A stretch of DNA of 64,000 nt, taken from the NCBI GenBank assembly GCA_012295275.1, contig CM022672.1, positions 22,389,128-22,453,127 on the forward strand. The letters run 5' to 3'. Source of the stretch: Chrysomallon squamiferum (taxonomy: Eukaryota; Mollusca; Gastropoda; Neomphalida; Peltospiridae). Both the position numbers and the translations under genes were made by a program. Shown here piece by piece: positions 49,143 through 62,334 of the stretch. Every line of letters starts with the position of its first letter. Position 1 is the first letter of the stretch. Under the pieces are notes generated by a model. That model did no database searches. It had not been told where the DNA came from and saw only the letters and a list, made by a program, of their open reading frames with translations.

Positions 49143-52100
49143 CTAAAGGGAAAAAAAATAAATCAAACGATTCAGAAGATTAATTCAATGGTGTGAAATT
49201 AAATTTAATCAGACAAATGTATGTTGATGCCTTCTTTCAGAAAATTCTGTTAGTTATCCTTGAGAAACTCTGGAATAATGCAGTGAATGTAATATTTTAA
49301 ACTATTTCTTCTCACAATATGAAAATATGAAAAGAAAAGAAATAAAAATCTATTCTTTTACTATATCAAATATCCACAAATGTTACGTTGTTGTATTTCT
49401 CCTTATTATTTTATTTGTTATAAGGTTACTACTGTTTTATTAAATTATCACTGGATGCATATATAATCATCAATAATAATAAAAATGCAAAAGCAAACAT
49501 GAAATGAAACTTGTAAAAGTTATAAGCTGAATAACACAAAACAACATCTGGATTTTATACTGAGAGAGTTTTTAAATTAGAAGAAATATATTATCTTTAT
49601 AAGAATCACATACTGGTATAATAGAAAATTTTAAATACTATGTTTTATTGTTAAATATAAATATTAAGCGATGTGAAATATATCTATTATTCTTCCTTTT
49701 GGAACTAAAAATAGTCTTTAATATAAAAATGGAAAATTACTAGTTTAATAACCATATTAGCCAAGCACAATTAACTTAAGAAAACATAACACTTACAAGA
49801 TCATTACCCATATGAGCATCTGAACCACTGTAATTAAATGCTGGATTTTTTAATCTAGCTTCTGACTGCTGCAGATCCATTTTTACTCTACCATCTGCAA
49901 CTTCTGAACCACACCCTTGTTGGAGCCTGTGTCCTCCTTCCTGAACGATATCTGTTCTGTTTTTCCATTTATTCATAGCAGTGTAGCAAGGCAAATTTGA
50001 ATATCTGTTTGTTCTCTTGCCCTCTGGATGCAGTGAACCAGGTAATTCTTTGTCATGAATTATATGAGAAATATTTTGCTGGCTGAACCTTACTGACTTT
50101 TTTTCTTCTGGTTCAAAAGGAAGAGTCCTTTCACTGAGATGATCCATCATTCTGTTCCTGTTTGCAACAGGTGATATTAAAGGATCGATTTCACATCTGA
50201 CTTTCAGCTCTTGTCTCTTATTAGCTACTCTATGCTTTTTAGGAGAACCAAAATCCTTCTTAGGGTGAATTCTGACACCGCCAAATTCGTCATTGTAGTT
50301 ATCTGACTTCTCTGCCTTTATTGCATTCCAGAACAGCTGTCGAATTTCATCAGCTTGGAGTACTGCCTCTTGTTGTGTTAAAGGTCTTTTGTGTGGACTA
50401 TCTTGTCTTGTCCTCTCACTTTCCTCAGTGTTATCCAATGATAAACAACTTCTATTCTGCACAGACTCACTTAAATTCTGATTTTCTGATTTTATTTTAA
50501 GTGATTGTGGACTTTTCTCTTTCTTCATTTTATACAGCAGTTTCTCATCTGGTAACTGGTTTTTTTCCCAGGTGTTTGGAGATAAATATATAATTTCAGC
50601 ACCTGGTCCCTTTCTTGATTTTCTGGGTGATTTTCTTTTACTTTCTTTGTCTGGTGATCTTTTTGATCCACCTGGTGATTTACCTTCAGTGTCTAGTGAT
50701 TCTCTTGATCTACCTGGTGATTTATTTTCAATATCTGGTGATTTTCTTGATCTACCTGGCGATTTACTTTCAATGTCTGGAGATCTTCTTGATCTATGTG
50801 GTGATTTGCTTTCAGTATCAGGGGATCTTCTTGATCTATGTGGTGATTTGCTTTCAGTTTCAGGGGATCTTCTTGATCTCTGTGGTGATTTACTTTCAGT
50901 TTCAGGGGATCTTCTTGATCTATGTGGTGATTTACTTTCAGTGTCAGGGGATCTTCTTGATCTATGTGGTGATTTACTTTCAGTGTCAGGGGATCTTCTT
51001 GATCTATGTGGTGATTTACTTTCAGTGTCAGGGGATTTTCTTGATCTATGTGGTGATTTACTTTCAGTGTCAGGGGATCTTCTCGATCTATGTGGTGATT
51101 TACTTTCAGTGTCAGGGGATCTTCTTGATCTATGTGGTGATTTACTTTCAGTGTCAGGGGATCTTCTTGATCTACCTGGTGATTTACACATAATATCATT
51201 ATCCTCAATAATGTTCTCATACCCATCTACTGACTGTTTTGATTGTTTGGATTTCTCTGTGTTGACACCAAACATTTCTCTGTCTTTTTCTTCAAGCTCT
51301 TTCTTAAACATTTTTACTTTTCTGTCCAATCTTTCAATATCACCCACAAGAGGATCATCTGGTTTCAATATACGTCTTGCCGTAAACTGAAAGAAAATGT
51401 TTCTTTTTGTTTCACAACTGTTAATGAATTAAATTAGTTTCAAAATCAGGACAGGAAAGCATTATCACTAGTTTTCATAAGCAACCTTTTTTGAAATGAA
51501 AAAGAAAAATCATCTCCGTATTTGTAATATAGATTAGTTAGCAACATATCACTTGCAATTCGATTAATAAAAAAAGTGAAATTATTCCTTTCACAGGAGG
51601 TGAAATAAACTGTGATATTTGTTTTCAATAATTATATTGAAATGAAACTATTAAAAATTTTTAAAAAATTAGTTAGTGTTTTTTTTTTTTTTCTACTATT
51701 TCTAATACCTACTAAAGTAACCAGTATTGAGGATAATTTATTAGATCTTCTTTCTCTTTTTTGGGGTCCTTGGAATATAAAGTTAAAAAAAAAAAAAAAG
51801 AAGAAAAAAGACTGTCAACAGTTATTTTTGTTGCTTACTTCAACTGGTATTTCTGATGTACTCACAGTGGCATCAGTTGAAAAAAATAACTGAAAGAAAC
51901 AATACAAATTAAGAAAATAAAAAAACTTTTTCACTGCTTAAGAATATATATTGCGTGAGTGCCTATGTATGTATTTGTGTGTGTATATACATGCATGTGA
52001 GCATGTGTGTGTTTTGTGTGTGTGTTACAGATATGTGTAAAAAGGTGTATATGTATAAATTGTTTGTGTATGAATTATATATCCGAAAAATAATAATTCA

Positions 52101-54510
52101 TATTACTGATAAACCTTTAATGTTGCTATAATCTATTACATCTGTTGTTCCATAAAAAGTATTGTTTAAAAATATGTAACTTTGAAACTACACCAGCATA
52201 TAAATTATTATGTAAATAAAATTAGTAAATTTAGTAATATTTATACTGTTGACCATCAATTTCATGAACTAATATGGGTGAGCACTGGTCTTGATAATGT
52301 ATACATCTGTAAACATTAACCCTAAAATGTACCCAAATATTAAACATTATTACACATAACATCTATGTAATATAATAATACAAAAACAATATACAGACAT
52401 AAAGACAGTATTTATATGGAAAGAAAAATGTAGGTTAGGTTGGGTGACACATGTTAGATTAAGATGATTATGGGTGCAACAGCAAAACGTACTCTCACCT
52501 GGATGGAAAGCAAGTTGAGAGAGGGCTGCTGTGAATAATGGGACTTTAGGAAGTGGGAAATGGTGGTATGTTCAAATGTTGAGATTTTTCCAGATTTGGT
52601 CATGAAATAAGGGTCATCAGTGTTTTTGTTCATCACAAGAATTCAATACCAAAGAAATAAATTTATTTTTATTACACTTTATCTAAAATGAACCAACAGA
52701 GGCCCACCCATATACAATTTTAAAAGCAATTTTTAAAGCAAACCTTTTCACCAGAAGCATCTCTGTCACTTGGCTTTCTGGAAAACGATCGCTATAAAAA
52801 ATTTAAAAAAAATAAATAAAAATTAATTAATTTTAAATTGTATTGAATGTTTTCTTGTTTGTTTTTTAAATCATATTTAGACAATTATTTGATTTTAATA
52901 GGTGTCAAAATAGAGTTCAGTGAGAGACATTAGATGATGCAAAACTATTTAATAAAATATGTTGAGAAATCTTCTTACATCTCTTGCTTTTTCGTTTCTT
53001 GCTTTGGAACTTGATCTCTTTGAATAAACCTGTTAAAAGAAAAAAAAAAAAAAAAAAAAGAAAAAAGGTTTTTGGAACTGCTTTGATTTGTGACTAAATA
53101 CATGATGTCATGAATAGTTTCATATAAGACAAATAAGATTTTGATGTGAAATGTCAAACACACTTTATGTATAGCTATATGAAGACAGACACAAACAATT
53201 TATATATATATAAATTATGTATCAAACACTTTTTTACATATATCTGTATAAAATAACATCCATGCACATTTATGTATAGGTTTATATATGTATGCATGCT
53301 GCCAAATGCACACGAACATACACACACACAAACAAAAACACATATACCCCTACAAACACTCACATATGCATGCACATATTACATTAACTCACATCAGTAA
53401 AACTTTGCCTGTCAAGTGACAGAGAACTGGATATCCTAGATGGGGTTTTCTGCAGAATGTGAAATAAGCAAATAATGACTTAATGCCTACACAAAGTCTT
53501 AATGACAGTAACATTCCTTAATTAAGATAAAGCATTTTACAAACTTTTTTAAATAAAAAATTATGACTTTAAAAGGTATTGGTAGTTGTGTAATAATTTT
53601 TTTATTTATTTATTTTTTTATATGTTTTTTTAATTTTATTTTTAAGTTTTACTATTATTAACAGATAGCAAGTATTATGTTTACAGCCATTTTCCATACT
53701 TCTTGTGTACTCATCACATCTTAAGCAGAAAAATAAAAATTAATTTATTCAATAGATTTAGAATTTTTGCCAAATTTTTATTATTCATTCTGGCTTAGTT
53801 ACATTTATCATCAAATTCATTTTGCCATTTCTAAAATTAATCTGACATCATGAGTACAGGAAAAGAAAGGGAAAATGGCAGTCTTCCAGTTTTTTTTACA
53901 TTATTGTTGCATTTTAATTATTAGCAAACATTTTTCTCCAAAATTCAATAAAACCTTCTCTTGGAAGTAAAATTTTGAAAAAATTTCCATTGTATTTATT
54001 TATTTATATATAAATAAATAGTCTTTTTTAATTATATTTAAATAGATATATGTAAACTATTCTGAGATATAAATTATATAATTGTATTTATTTTACCTAT
54101 AATATCCCTTACCTCTCTTTTTCTGCCCTGCCTTGTTTTGGTTTTCAGAGGAATTATCTGGAATAGCATGAAAAATAATATAAAAATGACATAAAATTAA
54201 CATCATTTTGAAATTTCTATCATATTCATATTTAGGTTAAACTCTGAATGCAAATAAATGAATATGTCTGTCTATCAGCATAGAATTTTTATTTTATTTA
54301 AAAAAAAAAATATATTTATATTTTAAACAAACAAAGAGGTATTGGAAATGAAGTGCATGGTGGGCACTGTTTCACAATCTATTTATATCTTTTAATATTT
54401 TCTTGAAATCTTACCTCAATGTCACTAGTTTGCTCACTGGGTGTTTTCGATCGTATTACCTACATAAGTTAATAAACAAATTGTATGCCAGTCTCTGTCT
54501 ATATATATGT

Positions 54511-54562
<52 letters not shown>

Positions 54563-55895
54563 TATGAACACTACTTTTAAATAATTTTGTATTAAGTCTT
54601 AAATGTATGGATATATGTAAGTGGATGGACATGAATATTACAGGAAAACACAAGTCACTGGAAATTTTTCAAACTCACATCAATAATGTCTTCACTATCC
54701 ACAGACAATGCACTTAGTACCACTGCAGGAATTCTCTGATAAAAAAATTAACTCAAATATTTGGTTTATTTTACTTAATTTTTATTTTATTTTATTTTTT
54801 TTAAATTAATTTTTTTACATTTTTTTAAAATAACATGTATCATGGAACTTAAACAATTCCTCTAATAAATCTACTTATTTTGATAACAGATAATTTACAA
54901 TAAATTATAGTCATTTTCTTCTGATACATATCCAATTAAATTAAATATAATAAATTACCAAGAGATAATCTATATATAAATATATGCTTACTTCTGATTT
55001 TCTGCTGTGCTTTGATTTAGTTTTCAGAGGACTTATCTGAAAACAAAATGAAACTTCAATGCACAGATATATATATATGACATCAATAATAAAAAGAAAT
55101 TGTGGACTACAGAGAGTTCTGTATGAAGCAGACACCCAAATTAAAACATTGGGTTTAACTTTTTGCTTTTCTGATTCTCTGAATATTTTCTTTTTGCCTT
55201 TTTGATAAGTGATCTCTGTAGAAACAACCATAAAAATTATTATTAATAAACTTATATTGGAAAACAACAGAACAATAGCTTGTCTATTAATAGACAGGTA
55301 AAAAAAAAGTGAGACACAGAAATACATCCTTCATTTTCAGAATAAAATCTTCTTTAATATTCACAAATTTTATAGATGCTATAATTTTATCTCTTTCATT
55401 TCCTGCCTGTCTATTTATCTGTCTCTGTCTGTGTTCGTGTGCATGCAGTGGTGCAAATCATTTGTACCTTACTGTAAATAAACGTATTGAGTACCTAAGG
55501 TGAGCAATAGCTTATTATCCACATGACCTGCTAGAAATAATATGTGCATGATTTAAAATAAATAAATAAAAAGGTCTTGTATTAAATTATATTTTTTGGT
55601 TTTTGATTTTTGATTTTACTTACTTCACATTTTTTGCCATGCTTTGTTTTAGTTTTCTGTGGACTCTTCTGAAATGTCATACATGCATATATAAATACAT
55701 TTGTTCAATCAGTCATAATGACTGAAGAGAGTTAGTTACAAGTTTTGCTTCACAATATTTATCTTTCAAAACTTATGCAAGATAAAGTATTTTCCACTGG
55801 CCATAATCTCCTAATATTATAATACGTTTATGAGGTTATTATTTTTTTTTTCTCGTTATATTAATAGATAAACTGTCCCCGACTGGAAACTATAA

Positions 55896-55928
<33 letters not shown>

Positions 55929-58673
55929 TGTGTGTGTGTTTATATACATATCCATCCATCCATCCATATGTGTATATATATATATATATATATATGTATC
56001 TATGTATACAAACACATTCATACATGCATATATGTGCATATACATAAAAATATACACACATAAACATATACATCTTATTTTTGAAAATATGATGTCCCAA
56101 TAACTTTACTAACCTTTTGCTTGCTACTTCGTTTTTTTTTGGGTACCAATGGAATTATCTGAAAAAGTTTGATACAGAAAGAAATAATAAGAATAATTGT
56201 TCAGCATCAATCAATAAATATTTGGAATTTCTGTGTCCTTCTGTACAAAAAAGTATCAGTTCAAGACAGTGGTATGGTTTCTTTTAATGTGCGTGTTTTA
56301 ACATCCTCCTAATTTTATAATATTTTTATTTAGTTTATTATGTTTTTTGCTATTTTTATTTATAGAAGGTAGATAGACATATATAGATAGAAAGATACAG
56401 AGATCAAAAAACAAATTTCATCAGCAGGTCTACTTGTATGAAACTATATCATAAAGCAGATAACTATGTTTTCATTACCAGTTCAGAACATTGAGTAAGA
56501 TTAAAAATCTGTGTATTTTTCTTAAAACAAATTTCCCAGAAATAAATTCAAAGAACCATATGAAAATTAATATTATATTAAGCATGTTTTTGTTTTTTTA
56601 AATTTTATGTACATGTATTTACAACATGTATTTTCTTTCTTACCTCAACTTCACTAATTATGCCACTTGATGTTGCAGATGGTATTTTCTACAGAAATGA
56701 ATATGAAAAAAATATTTGCAGTACATTTCAGTCCAATAACCTGAATAAGTGAATTATAAGTTACTTTAAAGGGTCAAGGATGCAACATAAATATCATTAT
56801 GTTTGTTGTAGACAAAATTATATGAAAATATAAAATTAACAGGAGATAAATAAAGATTTAAAAGTCTGTCAAGAAATAGCTGACTCATATTAACAATACA
56901 AGCTCATAAGAAACAAACATAGCAGATGATCTCTTTCCATTACTTACATTCTTATGATGGCCATGCTTCTCTGTAGATTTCTGATGTGGAGATTTTGATG
57001 GAAAGCTCTGAATTAAAAATAAGATGTACCAGATATAATTTGATTTTGTTAATGAAATTTTAAGCTTAAATGAAAAGTTTACTGTAGCTTAACATGACTG
57101 GTCCCATTATACTTAGTCTTACAAATGATAGCTATGATCAATCCACCTGTGACCGAAACTAAGTGGTACAGCTTGATATTTACTGCCATACTGATTTTTG
57201 TAATTATGAACTAAGATAAATATAATACAGATTATTTGTAATACCTAATAATGCCAGGATAACACAGCTAGTTGTGTGGTTAGTGGTAAAAGGTTGGGGA
57301 GGGGATATCTATTGTCATAATAATTTTCATATTTATGAACTTATATATATATATATAAATGAACATTTGTAATGACTCCATAACTTTATAAACTCAAGGA
57401 ACTGTAAAATCCAATATATATATATATATATATCTTGAGCACCTTTCTAGAAGCTTCTTCATTCACATCCCGAATGAGACTTACAAATGAAGCTGAACTT
57501 GGTGTTACAGAATTTGAAGGCTGCTAAAGTTCAAACAAAACATAGTTTGTGAATAATAAGTAATCTGAAGTTGAAAACATTTTACATTAGCTACATTATA
57601 TGTGATTTACATACAGTCTTACTGTTAGTTTAACAAATTCTTACTGATTAAGATTTTTTCAATCTATAACAATATTTTAATTATTAATATAAAATCTTAA
57701 TCCAAATTCATCTATAATTTATTCTTAATTTGCATGTACTGACAAGAGAGTCTTACAATTTGTTCTGTTGTCGTTAATTTTTTTAAAGTTATTTTTAAAT
57801 GTACAGTTTTATCCTACAAGGAAAACTAGTCAATATGTAATATATATATTGTTAGTTCAGTGATCCCAGAATATCTGTTACTCACAGTATCACCATGACC
57901 TTCTCGTTTTAGTGATTTAGAAAGCTGTTGCTTCAAAATCAGTGCCTGCAAAGTAAATAAAAGAAATTACTCTTGAATATTTTATTTAATCTTAAAAGAC
58001 AACACATAACTGATAAACAGTTTGGGCTCCTGCATCTCATAGCCCAAGGCTTTCTGATGCTTTAATATGGTACTGTTAAATCTGTGTGATAATTATTTCC
58101 ATAATTACTGCAATCATACTTAGCTGCATTTATTCAACAAGTCTAGAAGACTATAAATTAATGAATGTTTTCTAATATATTCTTATATACATTTCTCCTA
58201 AGATGTTTTTCAACATCTTAAATTTTATAAAGATGTTTGTAAGTTTCCTTTGCAATATAATTACAATAAATATTAACTGTATCATAATTTATACATGTTT
58301 TTTTTTTCTTTTCTTCATACCTGCAGCTCTTGAGTAAGCCTCTCAATTTCTTCATTAGATGGTGTTTTGGCAGTTTTTTTCTGGAAGAGTTAGAAGTAAA
58401 ATCTATCAATTATCACTAGTGACACCATATTCAGTGAATAATTTATGTGCATTTTCTTTTGCCTTTTTATTAAATAATGTCTGAGAAAAGAAACGTTTAT
58501 TTTTTACTGCTTAACATTCTTGCATCTTTGCCTGTAAGGTGACCATTTATCATAGTTATCCACTATTTTAATATATATCCTAACATCTTTTGGAAATATA
58601 TAGAAGTTAATATATTATTTCAATCAAAACCTATGATTCAACCCTATTCTACAGTGTGTTTGTGTGTTTTGTT

Positions 58674-58709
<36 letters not shown>

Positions 58710-60809
58710 TCTGTGTGTATGTGTATAATTTAATGTTAAAATCAGAACATTACTTACATCAAAATCTGATGATTTAGAGTGACCTCTCTGCAAAAGTTCA
58801 AACATAACAAGAAATACAAGGATTAAGATATTTATCATTATTATTATTATTATTATTAATTTATTTCCTTTTGATTTGTTTGCTTTTTGAGGGTATTTTC
58901 ATTTTTTTTCTTTCTTATTATCATTTTACAAAACTGTAAACATTTAACTGATATCATATTGTTATTGATCAGCAATCTAGTTTACTAGACATATCTATTT
59001 AGTGAAATTATATCATATATGACTACATTTGATACTTACTTCTTCACTACGTCCCTTCCTTCCAATATCTTTAGGTCGCTTTCTGATTATCTGCTCAGTA
59101 AATAAATATATATATTTTTTATCTACATTGTATAAAGCAATAAATATCAGTAAAAACTGTGAATAAATAAGTAACATGTATTTCAAAGATATGGACAGCC
59201 GAACACTAAACATTTTTTTAAATAATAAATTAGAATGTATTTACTATGCTGACAAAGATCAAGGCAAATTAAATTATCTTCCTAATTTTCCAACTTAGCC
59301 AAGAAATACAAAATTTAAGGTCTCATATTTCCAGTTTTAAATCCAATTAAGACTACCTGAATTATTGCTGAAGATTCCTGTTTATTAGAAGACAGACATA
59401 TTGCACAGATATGCCACATATGCCTGCCACTTTATAGAATGCTGAGAGTGACATTTTTGTTTTTGTGTTATTTAAGAATGGCTAGCAACCACAGGTTTAT
59501 TCAAAGCAATATAAATTGTTAGTTTATTTCAAAATTTACCTTCCCTTCACTTCCACTTCTGACTAACATTTTAGAGCTTGATGATTTGACAGCTGATCTC
59601 TACAAAGTCAGTATAAAATCAAGTATAATTCATTCAACCCCCCACCGAAAACGAGAATAATTTAAAAAAAATAATAAAATAAAATAAAAATTATTAATAA
59701 TTTAGAGTTCCATTCATTTAAAAAAAATAAAAAAATAAATAAACTTAATATTTTTTATTTGACTGTAGTTTTGTGCTTAACTTTTTTTTTTCTCTCATCT
59801 AATCTTAAAAAAAATAACATTCTAATACCTAATCTAATTTTTTTTAAAATAAAAATAAAGTCTCGTTGAAGAAAATAATTACATGTATTATCACAACATT
59901 ATAATCATAGTTACTCACACTTTCATGCCCTCTTTTGGATTCAGAACTAGGTATCTACAAAATATAATGAAAACATTTTCACAAGGGCTATCCAATAACA
60001 TATATAGCTTTAAACAAAATGAGTGTGCTTCAAATTTTATATTTAAACCTACAGACAGGTTGCTTGATTGATTGATTGACTAATAGATACATAGATATAA
60101 ATGTTTTAAGATTTTAAAAATTACAGCCTTTTTAAAAATGTTCACCTAATGTATAGAGTAAAACCTGTTTTCTGTCATGCTCATCCAAAAAATTTGATTT
60201 AAACATACCAAATTTGGTAGGATAGCAAAGTACGAGCACCAGAAGTTCTTAAGGATTTTACCACTATTCACATCTTCAGCAAGGACCTTTGGTTTGACTG
60301 TATAAAATAACCCGTCATGGGAAGGAAGAATTTTTAACACATGCTACCATGGCATCCTGCCTATGATGCTGTGGTCTCAGGGGTGACATCATATACATTT
60401 GGAATTTGACATAATAAGTAGTTTTAACTGTTAAACTTAATCTTCTGCCTGTAATTTTTTTACCATTAAGCCATACTTGTTACTTCAGCTAGTTCTGTGT
60501 ATAAATGCATAGCATAAGAAACAAACAAAAAACGTATATAAAATACAATAATGTAAATACAGAAACAATATCTCTACTATCAACAGACAGTCATAACTAG
60601 ACTGTGACTCACATCTAATTCATCTTCTTCTTTAAGTTCCTACAAAAACAAACAAATTAAATATAAACAATCAAGATGTATATCAGAGAAACTGTTTTAC
60701 TTTCAAATAAATATGTTATCATTAGAAAATACAGAATGCTGATGTTCAGTTTTATGGGAAGGAAATAATCCAACAAAGGCAACTCATTATTACTTAACAT
60801 ACTGAATAC

Positions 60810-60853
<44 letters not shown>

Positions 60854-62009
60854 TTTTATTTAAAGATAATGAAAAATAAAAAGTACATTTATTAAATGTA
60901 CATTTACAGAATGAACTCTAAGATACATCAAGATACATCAAGTATTTTATAAATGGTATCTGGTTATACCTTCTAGATACACATATTTATCATTTCTTAG
61001 CCATTTTAACTTATTAAGAAATTTTCATGATGTCAAGAATTAACAAGTATCTAGACATATATTTTGTTTGCCATAAATAAGTTTATTTTTTTAACCTTCC
61101 ATAATAACTATATCTATAATTAATATATTTTACTCACAGTGGAATCAGCAGCATCTTTTTCCTGTGCTTCAACAGTAGATTTCTGTAATTACAACAAATG
61201 ATCATTTCTTTTTATTTTTTTTTTTTTTTTTTAACTTCTCTTTGATACTTCTATTATTATTTCCTATTTTATTTTGTCAAACTATTTAATAACAAAAAAA
61301 AAGTGTGGAAATTAAAATTATCAATCTATTATGCTATTCCACTCTACAAAATAGACTTTTAATATCTTAATTTTGCCTTCTTTTTGTGAATAAAACAGTT
61401 TTATTTAAAATTACATACTCATACAAAAACAAAAACAAAAAATGGAGTTATAAATTCACTTAATATATATTTACATATTTCCAAATGATTTAAAATGCTA
61501 ATCTTCAGTAAATATCTATTTATAACATAAATATATTTGGATTACAGACTATTGATGTTTTTAAAAATGTAAAAATAAACTCACATCATCTTCTTGAGAA
61601 TGCTTCCTGAAAAACCGTGATGCAAAGGATCCTGGTGATCTAGAGGTGGATCCCTTTAAAAGTTAAAATATTTGAAATAGTAAATCAACATGAGCAACAT
61701 GATTGATTATAGTAAAGTAAAGTTTTAAGACACAGTTTATTTTTAATTTTGTATAAAATTCTATGAGCATTAGAAAAACATGTTTCTATTTTAAATCGTT
61801 CAGTAAATATAAATGTATGCAGCATTCTAATCATTACTCATATTATTTCATTAAACATATTTTCCATTCATATTAGCTTTCACATAACTTGTGATTATTC
61901 TGACAGCCAAAATAATTTTAGTTTCTGTGTGATTAATTTATGATTAATTATTCAGTGTTAACACTCAAAATGAGGTACATTCAGTTTTTAAATTTATTCT
62001 CTTCATGCA

Positions 62010-62051
<42 letters not shown>

Positions 62052-62297
62052 AAAAGAAATCTAAGAAGTGAAAAAACTGTTTATAAAAATATATGATTGA
62101 ATTCTATTTAAGCTTAGAATAATGCTTTTTCAAATTTTTTCAAATTTAACACTAACAACTCACATCATCTGAGGTATCCTGCTTCCCAAAGAGTCTGGAA
62201 CCAAACCGCTTCAATCTTGGTGATTCAGATTTCTGACTGTCCTGCCAAAAATATTTAAATATTCTGACTTTTTCTCAAACAGGCAGTGAATCATCAT

Positions 62298-62334
<37 letters not shown>

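Noticed and set aside
50572-51390. Long plus-strand open frames (272 and 192 codons) over the KSP repeat, and a second minus frame
   Set aside because: A 42-bp repeat keeps any stop-free frame open throughout; these are shadows of the coding minus strand, which alone continues into well-spliced exons.
54941-55327. 128-codon minus-strand open frame
   Set aside because: It crosses a well-defined 45-nt microexon in the wrong frame and has no flanking splice or family support.
55861-56103. Open frames on both strands in the (GT)n/(AT)n region
   Set aside because: Microsatellite translations (His-Thr, Tyr-Ile and Cys-Val runs) with no gene context.
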